Of a stretch of 43,670 bases of DNA, positions 1 through 8,485 are shown piece after piece (position 1 is the stretch's first letter; every line of letters begins with the position of its first letter). Position numbers and translations under genes: made by a program. The DNA lies in IMG/VR virus record IMGVR_UViG_3300000116_009373, positions 1-43,670 of that record; one strand, written 5' to 3'. Under the pieces are notes generated by a model, which ran no database searches, had not been told where the DNA came from, and saw only the letters and a list, made by a program, of their open reading frames with translations. This DNA is from a virus.

Positions 1-28
1 CATTCTTAAATTTGATAGTTTTCTTCTT

Positions 29-433
29 TTACTCACTATCTTTGAATATAGTGTTTGCAATAAAAGATATAAATGAAGATAAGGGGATTTGAAATGCAAC
101 AACATTTTCTTCAGGTGCACCTTCATCCTCATCAAATTCTAATTTATATTCATTAAATTTAGGTGATAATTTTGTAGATATATCATTTTGCATTTGAGCA
201 AGTAATTCATCACTAGGGTTTTGAATTTCGTTCCCTTTATCATCTAATGGAAAAAACTTTACCTTAATCCCTAATTTAGTAGGGTTCTTATTAACATCAT
301 AATTTAGAATATATCTTCTATCTCCTACTTTTAATTTGTATTCATATCCACTTCGTTGATCAAAACCATCTTCCGCGAGTTTTTGGTCTTCTGAAAGATA
401 TAGATCAGAAAGATTTAATTTAAAATTTTCCAT
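29..433 (-). CDS. Hypothetical protein, 134 aa
   Basis: I do not recognise this protein. It is acidic and soluble-looking with no signal peptide, no membrane segment and no cysteine motif. The middle (residues about 30-60) reads as alternating beta strands, and a long acidic stretch (EFDEDEGAPEEN) lies near residue 100. It is the last gene seen in the minus-strand run that contains the glycan genes, separated by 23 bases from the glycosyltransferase upstream. An AT-rich ATATTTAT element sits in that gap, so it may have its own promoter. It could be a virion or accessory protein; nothing in the sequence decides. Confidence 0.7.
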   Translation of the reverse strand: MENFKLNLSDLYLSEDQKLAEDGFDQRSGYEYKLKVGDRRYILNYDVNKNPTKLGIKVKFFPLDDKGNEIQNPSDELLAQMQNDISTKLSPKFNEYKLEFDEDEGAPEENVVAFQIPLSSFISFIANTIFKDSE

Positions 434-449
434 TTAATTGTATTTTATT

Positions 450-457
450 ATAAATAT
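450..457 (-). promoter_or_regulatory. ATATTTAT promoter-like element
   Basis: On the minus strand this gap reads ATATTTAT about 17 bases before the start codon of the 134-aa gene. The same AT-rich motif recurs before several transcription units in this window. AT-rich sequence produces such words by chance, so this single instance is weak. Confidence 0.25.
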
Positions 458-1332
458 TATAATATTTCATATTCCATTTCAATGGGTTCAAACCCCCAAG
501 TATCGGCATTTTCTGTTTTTTCTTGTGCAGTAACAGCTCTATACATATCATTTACTTTTCTGTTAATGCCATCTAGAAATCCACCTCCACCTTTACCATG
601 GAATATATGAAATAAAGCAGGTGAGTAAATAGCCTTTAATTCAAATCCATGTTTAAGGGCTTTCTTTTGAACATTAGTATCACTATATAAAACATATATT
701 AATTCTTCTTCAAAACCTCTAATTTCATTCCAAATATCTCGATGTGCTAATTGAAAATCACCACAACAATTTATAATGCTATAGTTATCACCTTCAACTA
801 CAGATTCACCTGTAGTACGTTCCTCACTGTTTTCAATTAAATGATCACGAAGTGATTCCCATTCACTAAATTTTCGTTCACCACCATGAAATTCTTCTAT
901 TTGTTTCCAATCAGTATAACGGCGTGATATAGTATAAAAAGTTTTATCATTTAATTCATTTTGAATAGTTTGTTCTAATTGATCACGACGTGGGGCAATT
1001 ACATCAATATTAGTTGATACAATATAATCACCTGTAGCTCGTCTGATGCCTATATTACGAGCTAATGTTTCGCAACATACTTGAGCATCTGGATCGTTAT
1101 TTGTTAACATAGCAGCTATATCAGGAGTAATTACAATATGTTTTAGATTACCTCTAAAGTTAATATTTTTATCTATATCCCACAATTGTGGTCTACTATT
1201 AGGTGAATTCCAATCAATGAGTATTACTTCATCAAAGGTTTCTATTAAAGAATTAAGACAATATGTTGCCCTTTCATTTAAATTCTCTCCGTAATTATCA
1301 TTACGAGTTACTACTACTGCACTTAATTTCAT
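457..1332 (-). CDS. Glycosyltransferase, GT2/GT-A-like
   Basis: Predicted sugar transferase with a GT-A fold, probably cytoplasmic. The N-terminus opens with a beta strand and loop typical of family 2 (LSAVVVTRND), followed by an acidic loop after an ATGDY segment (STNIDV, near residue 108) that fits the DxD-type metal site. A second half contains a GDFQLAHRDIW segment like the acceptor-side motif of this family. Length of 291 aa is normal. It overlaps the upstream GDPD-like gene by four bases (ATGA type), so the two are probably translationally coupled. The donor and acceptor cannot be read from sequence. Confidence 0.75.
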   Translation of the reverse strand: MKLSAVVVTRNDNYGENLNERATYCLNSLIETFDEVILIDWNSPNSRPQLWDIDKNINFRGNLKHIVITPDIAAMLTNNDPDAQVCCETLARNIGIRRATGDYIVSTNIDVIAPRRDQLEQTIQNELNDKTFYTISRRYTDWKQIEEFHGGERKFSEWESLRDHLIENSEERTTGESVVEGDNYSIINCCGDFQLAHRDIWNEIRGFEEELIYVLYSDTNVQKKALKHGFELKAIYSPALFHIFHGKGGGGFLDGINRKVNDMYRAVTAQEKTENADTWGFEPIEMEYEIL

Positions 1333-1778
1333 CTTTTATATTTTACTATATTATCACTACAAATGCCTATACACTTAGATAAATCATCATTATTTAATTC
1401 AGGCATTACTGCTATACTATTTTTTATAGGTTGTTTACCAGGATAAGCCCAGATATACCCCCTAGATGTTAATGTAATATCATCTTCTTGATGCCAAAAA
1501 TAATTTATATAAATACCATCTCTGTCCAATATATTAAATTGGGCTATGGCCTCCAAATTTTTACAATGAATCCATAATTTTTTTGATTGATGTTCTATTA
1601 ACTGATGAGGAAAATCATATTGAGGTTTATCATGTCCTAATTTAAATTTTCCATCTACAAACCAAACATCAACTTCTACATTAAATCCGTTAACGATAGC
1701 TTCATGAATATATTTAGGATCATTTTCTCTTTCAGGTATTGCCCTTGAAATATTTCCTCTATGTGATATTAAAATCAT
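1329..1778 (-). CDS. Short GDPD-like phosphodiesterase
   Basis: The N-terminus carries the hallmark of the glycerophosphodiester phosphodiesterase / PI-PLC-like TIM barrel: HRGN at residues 6-9, then E-V-D-V near residue 35, and GHD near residue 48. These are the residues that hold the metal and the catalytic histidines in the family. At 149 aa it is much shorter than bacterial GDPDs (about 240-330 aa), so it may be a reduced barrel. It sits between a HAD-nucleotidyltransferase fusion and a glycosyltransferase with four-base overlaps on both sides. It may cleave a glycan or lipid phosphodiester, but the substrate is unknown. Confidence 0.65.
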   Translation of the reverse strand: MILISHRGNISRAIPERENDPKYIHEAIVNGFNVEVDVWFVDGKFKLGHDKPQYDFPHQLIEHQSKKLWIHCKNLEAIAQFNILDRDGIYINYFWHQEDDITLTSRGYIWAYPGKQPIKNSIAVMPELNNDDLSKCIGICSDNIVKYKR

Positions 1779-3142
1779 ATAGCTATATCCTGTTTCAAGA
1801 ATTCATTTAAATCTTCAGGAGTACCTAATCCGTGCATTCTATCTACATTAAATGTTCTTATCGCTTTCCCATCTTCGATAGCTTCATTAAATACAGGACA
1901 TACGTAAAATTCGTTATTTACGCGAATATTTTTATTAATCATTTGTTCTGCATATTTAACAAAATCACTACCCTTTTTCCAATAATAAAAACCTATAGTT
2001 GCTATATTTGATATAGGTTTTTTCTCTGCTACTTCAGTTACTAAACCTTGTTCATTTACTTTAGCAAATGACCATTTTGGATGTGTAGCTGTAAATGTAA
2101 CAATACCACCATCAGCATCTGTTTCATTCATCTTATACATAAATTCATTTGAATCCCATTCAACAAACTGGTCGCTATTAGCAAAGAATAAAGGTGCATC
2201 TGAATTAATATGTTCTTTAGCTAATAAGGCGGTGCATGCCGCACCTTCAGTCATGCCTTCGGTTTCAACTATTTTACATCCAGGGGTAATTAATGATAAT
2301 AAAGCATCTAAATTATATTTTTCACGGTGGGATTTTTGAACAACATAAATATAATTTGCTTTTATATTTAAGTTTTCCACTACCACTTGGATCATTGGTT
2401 TACTTTTTACCTCAATAAGTGGTTTAGGGAAAGTGTAGCCTGCTTTTTCAAATCTTGAACCAGCACCAGCCATTGGTATTAATATATTTAACGTTTCATC
2501 ACGCCATGCAGGTATATTTTGTGTATCTCCCATTTGTATTTGTATTAATTTTTTAGATATATTTTTATAAGTTACCTCTTGTGGATTCTTAACTCGTAGA
2601 ATATACGATTTACTTCTGGCTGCTGCAAGCAAACCATAAGGTGAATCTTCAACTATTAAAGTTTCTTCAGGTAAACATTTCATTTTAGATATTGCTTGCC
2701 AATACATTTCGGGGTGTGGTTTTGAATTTAATACATCTTCATTTGATATAATTAAATCCATAAACTCTATAATACCCAATTTAGCTAATACAGTTACTAC
2801 GGTTTTTCTAATTGAATTAGACGCTACAGCTAATTTATAACCATCCTCGATTAAAGCAGACATAACTGATTGTAATGGTGTTGAAGGTTTTAATTCCTTT
2901 AACATTTTAAGAGTGTAATGTTGCTTAGCTTCCCAAATTTTAGAATGTGATGTCGTAGGTAAACCTTTATTTTTAGTAAGCATATCTAACTTTTGTGATG
3001 TTTTTAGACCATCATAAGTTGATAAGTGTTCATTCCAACTAATAGCAAATTTATCTCCTAAAGCCTCATTTAGGGCATTATAATGAATATTTTTAGCTTC
3101 TACTAATACACCATCTAAATCAAATATTATTAATTTTACCAT
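1775..3142 (-). CDS. HAD phosphatase - sugar nucleotidyltransferase fusion
   Basis: Two enzymes in one chain. Residues 1 to about 200 are a HAD hydrolase of the beta-phosphoglucomutase-like group: motif I DLDGV, motif II ASNS, motif III lysine in NSKPHP, and motif IV EDSPYG. Residues about 215-455 are a sugar-phosphate nucleotidyltransferase with the P-loop-like signature GAGSRF followed by FPKPLIEV. An inferred role is to remove a phosphate and then activate a sugar, or to couple the two steps of making an NDP-sugar. It lies in the glycan run, overlapping its neighbours on both sides. Which nucleotide it uses is not visible. It is the best local candidate to supply the missing GDP-mannose pyrophosphorylase activity, but this is inference only. 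Confidence 0.8.
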   Translation of the reverse strand: MVKLIIFDLDGVLVEAKNIHYNALNEALGDKFAISWNEHLSTYDGLKTSQKLDMLTKNKGLPTTSHSKIWEAKQHYTLKMLKELKPSTPLQSVMSALIEDGYKLAVASNSIRKTVVTVLAKLGIIEFMDLIISNEDVLNSKPHPEMYWQAISKMKCLPEETLIVEDSPYGLLAAARSKSYILRVKNPQEVTYKNISKKLIQIQMGDTQNIPAWRDETLNILIPMAGAGSRFEKAGYTFPKPLIEVKSKPMIQVVVENLNIKANYIYVVQKSHREKYNLDALLSLITPGCKIVETEGMTEGAACTALLAKEHINSDAPLFFANSDQFVEWDSNEFMYKMNETDADGGIVTFTATHPKWSFAKVNEQGLVTEVAEKKPISNIATIGFYYWKKGSDFVKYAEQMINKNIRVNNEFYVCPVFNEAIEDGKAIRTFNVDRMHGLGTPEDLNEFLKQDIAI

Positions 3143-3816
3143 TCGTATACGGTTTTATCCTTATACCAATCTACTAAATTTACTTTGCGTTTCAACCAAT
3201 TTACTTCAACATTTTCATCTAAACATTCTTGTAAAAAGAAACTAATACCATTATTAATCATAGTTTCATAATTTAATTTAAAATCTATATCTTTATTAGT
3301 CATATAATTCCAAGCAATTAAAGCCTCAGGTGGAATTGATAATAATTCATCTATTTGAAAATCAAACATTAATTTTAAGTCATCTATTTTTCCATAAACA
3401 ACATTATCAGCTGGGTAGTCATGGCTCGTATGAAAATAAACTAAATCATATGCTAAATCTTTTCTAGCACCTTCTTTACAAGTAGCCATAAATGATAATT
3501 GTTGTCCTTTTAATTTAGGTAGTAATTTATCTAAATTAGTAACAATAGTATCGCTTCTAACTTTAAGAATTTCATCTACATCATGAGCTACAAGTCCTTC
3601 GTATGTAGATCTGAGTTGTAAATTGACATTCATATACCCTACAAATTCAGGTGGGGTAACTAATATAACTTTTATTCCTTTTGATTTAATATAATCTAAT
3701 CTAACTATAGATTCATTATCCCATGTTGACCAAACTACATTATCATATTGAGAATAATAATCAGCTACTTCTTTATAGAAATCAGTAGGACCTTGAATTA
3801 AAATACCTTGTTTCAT
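3136..3816 (-). CDS. WavE-like glycan synthesis protein
   Basis: Resembles the WavE lipopolysaccharide-synthesis family. It has an N-terminal ILIQGP strand, a WSTWDNE segment near residue 30, a RSTYEGL segment near residue 70 and KVRSDT near residue 87, in the order expected for the family. The KVRSDT acidic site is where GT-A enzymes hold metal and donor sugar. Its 226 aa are slightly short. WavE proteins are linked to LPS core synthesis, but their exact reaction is poorly defined. It abuts the next epimerase gene with no gap, consistent with one operon. Confidence 0.65.
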   Translation of the reverse strand: MKQGILIQGPTDFYKEVADYYSQYDNVVWSTWDNESIVRLDYIKSKGIKVILVTPPEFVGYMNVNLQLRSTYEGLVAHDVDEILKVRSDTIVTNLDKLLPKLKGQQLSFMATCKEGARKDLAYDLVYFHTSHDYPADNVVYGKIDDLKLMFDFQIDELLSIPPEALIAWNYMTNKDIDFKLNYETMINNGISFFLQECLDENVEVNWLKRKVNLVDWYKDKTVYEW

Positions 3817-4635
3817 TTAATATAAATCATATAATTTAATTATTCCTTCTTTTAATGATGTTGTAGGTTCCCAATATTTTAAAATATATTCATCAGGTGG
3901 GTTCATAGCATTCATTTGTGTTTGATCTTCTCTATCTGAGGGGTTAATTATGCAGATTGAATGATCGTTTATTATATCTGCTACTTCATTTATAGTAGAC
4001 CATTTAAAACTGGTTATGTGTAAATTTTCTGTACGAGAAATTGTAGGATATTGTAAAGATAGTAACCATAAACATTCACATGCATCTTCAGCATATAAAA
4101 ATTGTCTTGATTCTTTACCATTAGTTCTCATATTAATCTCCTCCTTATGTTTAGCCATTTTTATAAAATCGGTTATTACGTGAGATTTTTCTTCATCTTT
4201 TTCATAACCATAAACATTCCAAAATTTTACAACTAAACCTCCTAATGATTTTGTTAACCTTTCTCCTAATGATTTTAATACACCATATGTTGAATAAGAC
4301 ATTTCTGCCATTTGAGATGATGCAAAAAAGAATGGTTTATTATATTTTTTAAGGAGATTAAAAACATTATCCATTATTTTAATATTATTCGTTATAAACT
4401 TATAACTGTCTTGATATTTTTCTAAATATTTTGCACCTCCTACATCAAACGCTAAAAAATGGACTATATCTGCATCTTTAATATATTGTTCTAATAAATG
4501 ATTTCCAGGCGTCCTTAAATCTTGATAAGGTTCATTTAATATGTCAAATTCTAAAACTGTGTAATCCTTCTGTTTTAGAAAATGTTTTAGATGAGAACCA
4601 ATTTGACCTTCCGAGCCTAATATTAAATGCGTCAT
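3817..4635 (-). CDS. NAD-dependent epimerase/dehydratase (extended SDR)
   Basis: Extended short-chain dehydrogenase acting on nucleotide sugars. The Rossmann glycine motif is GSEGQIG at residues 7-13, and the catalytic Tyr-Lys pair is in YGVLK. The preceding FASSQMAE segment supplies the usual serine region. The 272-aa length is short for an epimerase but fits reductases or 4-ketoreductases of this family. It lies between the WavE-like protein and a glycosyltransferase-like protein. A role in reducing a keto-deoxy sugar made by the dehydratases upstream is reasonable but unproven. Confidence 0.75.
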   Translation of the reverse strand: MTHLILGSEGQIGSHLKHFLKQKDYTVLEFDILNEPYQDLRTPGNHLLEQYIKDADIVHFLAFDVGGAKYLEKYQDSYKFITNNIKIMDNVFNLLKKYNKPFFFASSQMAEMSYSTYGVLKSLGERLTKSLGGLVVKFWNVYGYEKDEEKSHVITDFIKMAKHKEEINMRTNGKESRQFLYAEDACECLWLLSLQYPTISRTENLHITSFKWSTINEVADIINDHSICIINPSDREDQTQMNAMNPPDEYILKYWEPTTSLKEGIIKLYDLY

Positions 4636-5546
4636 AATATATTTTTAGTTTGTAACATTTTTATACCTTTGTCCAAAAATTGTTGCATATTTTTTTCAAA
4701 AACCTTTCTTTGGTTAGGTTGATCTTTAAATGTTATTAAATCTTTATACATTTTTGTATACCCACCATCTAATAAAGGACCATTAGGATAATCAAATATT
4801 GTTTGACCACGTAAAACATATTGCTGGAAGTCTATACCTTTAGTTTTTGCAAATTCGGTTAACATTAAAGAATACCAATCATGCGGACCATACCCTTTCC
4901 AATCATCATGGATAGGACATAAATTTTCATAAAATTCTTTATTATATAAATCAAACCAACCTGCCCATTTAGACTTATATGTTTGGTCTAATGTAATATC
5001 TCGTTGATTAATTTTATTATTAGCTCTAATGTCAAATACATCTACTTTATTCCAATCTTCATATAGAACATCTAAATAATTTTTATCTGTAATTTCATCC
5101 CATGATTGATCCCATAATTTATGAATTTCTGGGGTAATAACAAAATATTTATTATTTATTTGTTTAGAACTTGTAATCATTGTAGCAAGTAATTGCTCAC
5201 TAAAGTACATATCAGGACAAATATGAATATAAAAGTCAACTTCAGGAGATATAGCTTCTCTTTGATGGTCTAAATGTCCATATAACTCATCTCCTTCATA
5301 AATTTGAGCATTAACTTTATAATCTTTTAGTAATTTTAAATATTGGTTAAACCTACTTTTTAGTAATTCTTTTGATAAACTACTAGCTTCCCAATCAACT
5401 ATATATGATGATAAATTTAAAACAGGATTAATTTCAATAGTATCATCCTCCGAGAGATAATATTTAGATTTTTTTAATTGGGTAAAAGATTGTAGACAAT
5501 AGTCTAACTCCCAACCCATAGCATGATATGTAATTTTATAGTTCAT
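4632..5546 (-). CDS. Putative glycosyltransferase-like protein, 304 aa
   Basis: I do not recognise the family with confidence. It has no signal peptide or membrane span. An N-terminal strand is followed by a central IHICPDMYF segment, which resembles the metal-binding end of a GT-A strand, and then aromatic-rich stretches such as WKGYGPHDWYSLM near residue 215 that recall the acceptor-side motif of GT2-like enzymes. Context is strong for a sugar transferase because it overlaps epimerase genes by 4 and 11 bases. It could instead be another glycan-processing protein. Confidence 0.5.
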   Translation of the reverse strand: MNYKITYHAMGWELDYCLQSFTQLKKSKYYLSEDDTIEINPVLNLSSYIVDWEASSLSKELLKSRFNQYLKLLKDYKVNAQIYEGDELYGHLDHQREAISPEVDFYIHICPDMYFSEQLLATMITSSKQINNKYFVITPEIHKLWDQSWDEITDKNYLDVLYEDWNKVDVFDIRANNKINQRDITLDQTYKSKWAGWFDLYNKEFYENLCPIHDDWKGYGPHDWYSLMLTEFAKTKGIDFQQYVLRGQTIFDYPNGPLLDGGYTKMYKDLITFKDQPNQRKVFEKNMQQFLDKGIKMLQTKNIL

Positions 5547-6354
5547 TATAAATTTCTTTTATACCATTTTCTAATCCTATTAAGTTAAGTTTTAAAGGAA
5601 CCCCTATATTATTCCCAACATATTGTTTATCTAATTTTAGGTGTTTTACAACAGTATCTACATTATAATGAGATAAACTATTAATAAGATTTAATATACC
5701 TGATAATTTGAGTTTATTAGTATATACTAAGTTTACATTTTCTGGTTTTGTTGTTTTTGGGTTATCTATATAGTATTTTACTACTTTAACTAGGTCTTTT
5801 ATATAATAAAAATCAAAAAATCTATCTTGATTTAATAAGAAACTTTCTTGTTGCTTATAACGTTTTACATTAGAAGATATAAATCCTCCTCCTATTTCAT
5901 CTTTTCCAAATACCCCGAATGCTCTAAAATTCCAAACATTAGGATCACCTTTTATAAGTCTACTAATTATATTTTTAGACATACCATAATAATCGGTAGG
6001 ATAACTATTTTGTAAAATACTACTATTATTAATGTCTTTACGTATGTCATATTCTGCCCCAGAAGAAAAATTAATAAATTTCCCAAATCTAGATTTACTA
6101 TTCATTAAATTAAAAAACATAGTTAAGTTTTTGTAAACCATATCTGGGGGATCTGTTGAATTACTTCTACTTACTATACATGCCGTATGGATTATATAAT
6201 CAAAATATTTATTTCTTAAATAAAATTCAACAGCATCAGAATTAGTTAAATCTAATTCTTTACTTGTAGGAGAAAATATATCATATTCTTTATTTAATCC
6301 TTTAATTAAATTTCTGCCTATAAAACCACTACCGCCTGTAATTAATATTTTCAT
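5536..6354 (-). CDS. NAD-dependent epimerase/dehydratase (extended SDR)
   Basis: Nucleotide-sugar SDR with GGSGFIG at residues 7-13 and the catalytic pair in YYGMSK. The SSGAEYD segment provides the conserved serine. It directly follows the split thiamine enzyme pair with no intergenic space (its start is adjacent to the stop of the beta-like half). That order makes it a candidate reductase for a branched keto-sugar product, comparable in position and role to the reductase of yersiniose biosynthesis. That assignment is inference; a 4-epimerase or 4-ketoreductase elsewhere in the glycan pathway is equally possible. Confidence 0.75.
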   Translation of the reverse strand: MKILITGGSGFIGRNLIKGLNKEYDIFSPTSKELDLTNSDAVEFYLRNKYFDYIIHTACIVSRSNSTDPPDMVYKNLTMFFNLMNSKSRFGKFINFSSGAEYDIRKDINNSSILQNSYPTDYYGMSKNIISRLIKGDPNVWNFRAFGVFGKDEIGGGFISSNVKRYKQQESFLLNQDRFFDFYYIKDLVKVVKYYIDNPKTTKPENVNLVYTNKLKLSGILNLINSLSHYNVDTVVKHLKLDKQYVGNNIGVPLKLNLIGLENGIKEIYNEL

Positions 6355-6891
6355 TTATTTTGTTTTACAAAAATCACCCCATTCTACTAATATAGTACTT
6401 ACACCATCTTCTCTATTTAGTGCTTTTGTATATGCTGGGATTATGTCTTCGGGTTCTATTAATTCAACTATATCTATGTTTTGGGTTAAATTTTTAAATG
6501 CTTCAGTAAAATTACCCTTATGTTGACATTGTGGATCTACAGGTGATTCACTACCTACTGCTACTCTAATAATAACTTTAGGAGTTAATTCTCCTTCAGA
6601 CATTGAAACAAATTTATCTAGATGGTTTACAATTTGATCTGTACCCATTAATAAAAAATTCCATCTAGGGAAAGTAGATACAGGTATCATACCCTCAATA
6701 GCTAAACCATTAGCTAAACCACATTGAAGGTATTCTGCTACAGGTAACTCTAGTCTTTTATAATAAGGTAAATGTTTTAAACTATCATATAATCCTGTTC
6801 CTTCATATTCAACCGCCTGACCTATAAAAAGTGTTCTATCATCTTCTGATAGTAAGGTCATTGCTTTTTTTAATTCATCTATATATTTCAT
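6355..6891 (-). CDS. Thiamine-PP enzyme, E1-beta-like (Pyr domain)
   Basis: Corresponds to the pyrimidine-binding domain of transketolase / 2-oxoacid dehydrogenase E1-beta. ELPVAEYLQCG at residues 48-58 contains the glutamate (E53) that in the family activates the thiamine ring. The E1-beta C-terminal domain is mostly missing: 178 aa against about 325 in full E1-beta. Its partner is the next gene upstream, which has the pyrophosphate-binding domain, and two bases separate them. Together they should form one active site. Similar transketolase-like pairs occur in LPS clusters of marine myoviruses. In this context it probably transfers a two-carbon unit to a nucleotide sugar. Confidence 0.8.
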   Translation of the reverse strand: MKYIDELKKAMTLLSEDDRTLFIGQAVEYEGTGLYDSLKHLPYYKRLELPVAEYLQCGLANGLAIEGMIPVSTFPRWNFLLMGTDQIVNHLDKFVSMSEGELTPKVIIRVAVGSESPVDPQCQHKGNFTEAFKNLTQNIDIVELIEPEDIIPAYTKALNREDGVSTILVEWGDFCKTK

Positions 6892-6893
6892 AA

Positions 6894-7526
6894 CTAAAAT
6901 TGAACACGTTTACCAGCTCCTGCGTGTGGATACTTTTTATTATCATATTGATAGTAATATAAATTAGGTAATTTTAATATACCACCTTTATATTCATTAT
7001 TTTCTAAATAATAAGGTGATTCCCTACCCCATATTTTATTAGTAGGCGTACACACAGATTTTTTATTATCTTCTACTATAAATGTAATAGGCAATTTGTG
7101 ATTTAAACTATATTTATATGCTTCATGAAAATGTCCCGTTTCAGCACTCATATCTCCAACCCAACACCAAACTCTATTCTTTTTACCTTGTTCTTTTATA
7201 GCTAAAGCTATACCAGCAGCAATAGAAGGAATACCACCAACAATAGAACTACATATAAACTTATATTTTGGTAAATTCATTACCATCGACTTACCTTTTA
7301 ATATTTTAGAAGTAATTAATTCAGGGGGAATACCTTTAAGTAAACCTTGATAATGGTTTCTCCATGTGCAACAAACCCAATCATTTTCTATATCTATTTC
7401 TTTAAAAATATCAATTGTTTGGTCTTCATTACCTGAATATAAATGAATAGGAGCTGCAATTTTTCCTTCATTAAATAGATTTCCTATTTTGGTTTCAAAT
7501 TCTATTAAAAAATCCTTATCTACCAT
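6894..7526 (-). CDS. Thiamine-PP enzyme, E1-alpha-like (PP domain)
   Basis: Pyrophosphate-binding half of a thiamine diphosphate enzyme. The classical metal/pyrophosphate motif begins with GDMSAETG at residue 124, passes through KLPITFIVEDN, and ends at N154. A GGIPSIAAGIALA segment before it matches the GxxG helix of E1-alpha. The 210 aa are short against about 330-360 for full E1-alpha. It overlaps the 4,6-dehydratase gene by seven bases and is followed at once by the beta-like half. No lipoyl-carrier or E2 gene is nearby, which argues against a real oxoacid dehydrogenase and for a free ketol- or acyl-transfer role. Confidence 0.8.
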   Translation of the reverse strand: MVDKDFLIEFETKIGNLFNEGKIAAPIHLYSGNEDQTIDIFKEIDIENDWVCCTWRNHYQGLLKGIPPELITSKILKGKSMVMNLPKYKFICSSIVGGIPSIAAGIALAIKEQGKKNRVWCWVGDMSAETGHFHEAYKYSLNHKLPITFIVEDNKKSVCTPTNKIWGRESPYYLENNEYKGGILKLPNLYYYQYDNKKYPHAGAGKRVQF

Positions 7527-8485
7527 ATAAAATTTTCTGTATAATATTTAAATATTTCGGGTAATTCTTCATCAAATATAGCCTTTGGTTCCCATCCTAA
7601 TGCTCTTAATTTATCATCATTTAATGCATATCTTACATCTTGACCTTGTCTTGAGTAAGATAAATCTAAATAATGATTATAGTTTTCTAATCCTTCTGGA
7701 TGGTGTAATGTAAGAATTTTATTTACGGTATCCCAATTACTTTGCTCATATCCACCACAAATGTTATATATTTCATTTTTAACACCGGATTCAATAATTG
7801 TTATTACAGCCGATGCCGTATCAGATGCATGTAACCAATTACGTATTGGAGTTCCATCATTATGTAATGGAATTTTTTTATCCAATGAAAGATATTTTAT
7901 TGCTTTAGGTATTAATTTTTCAACATATTGTCCAATACCGTAATTATTTGTAGGTCTTAAAATTACATAAGACGTACCATATGTTCTCCCCCATGCTGTG
8001 ATTAATTGATCTGCAGCTGCCTTAGTAGCTGAATATGGGTTAGAGGGTTTTAACATATCAGTTTCTATATGCTCACCGTCTGTTATGTCACCATATACTT
8101 CATCAGTTGAAAAATGTAATAAAGTTGGTGTTTCATGACCTTCTCCTCTATAATTTCTAAGTAATTCAAGTAAATGATGAACACCGTTTATATTAGACTT
8201 TACAAAATCATCACTTTTAACTAGCGAATTTCCAACGTGGGTTTCGGCAGCAGTGTTAATTATATAATCACACTCATGTAAAAACTCTAAATCATTTATA
8301 TCGCTTTGTTCAAATAAAAAACGCGGGTGATCTATAAATTCATGATATGAATCTTCAAATGATGCATATGTCATTTTATCAACACCATAAACATGCCATC
8401 CTTTATCTAAACATTCTCTAGTTACATGACTTCCAATAAAACCAAAACATCCTGTTACGTATACTACTTTTTTACTTTGAAGCAT
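7520..8485 (-). CDS. NDP-glucose 4,6-dehydratase (RmlB/RfbG-like)
   Basis: Converts an NDP-glucose to NDP-4-keto-6-deoxyglucose. It shows the NAD motif TGCFGFIGS near the start, the catalytic Thr-Asp-Glu set in STDEVYG that marks 4,6-dehydratases, and the Tyr-Lys pair in YSATKAAAD. The 321-aa length is slightly shorter than RmlB (about 350). It lies between the 3-dehydrase-like PLP enzyme and the thiamine enzyme, which suggests a linear pathway. Neither RmlA, RmlC nor RmlD is visible, so a rhamnose pathway is not encoded here. dTDP or CDP as nucleotide cannot be told. Confidence 0.85.
   Translation of the reverse strand: MLQSKKVVYVTGCFGFIGSHVTRECLDKGWHVYGVDKMTYASFEDSYHEFIDHPRFLFEQSDINDLEFLHECDYIINTAAETHVGNSLVKSDDFVKSNINGVHHLLELLRNYRGEGHETPTLLHFSTDEVYGDITDGEHIETDMLKPSNPYSATKAAADQLITAWGRTYGTSYVILRPTNNYGIGQYVEKLIPKAIKYLSLDKKIPLHNDGTPIRNWLHASDTASAVITIIESGVKNEIYNICGGYEQSNWDTVNKILTLHHPEGLENYNHYLDLSYSRQGQDVRYALNDDKLRALGWEPKAIFDEELPEIFKYYTENFIW

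Noticed and set aside
6355-7526. True pyruvate or branched-chain oxoacid dehydrogenase
   Set aside because: Both subunits are much shorter than E1 proteins and there is no E2, E3 or lipoyl domain gene nearby; the setting is a nucleotide-sugar cluster.
7520-8485. dTDP-rhamnose pathway
   Set aside because: Only the 4,6-dehydratase is present; no convincing RmlA, RmlC or RmlD was seen.
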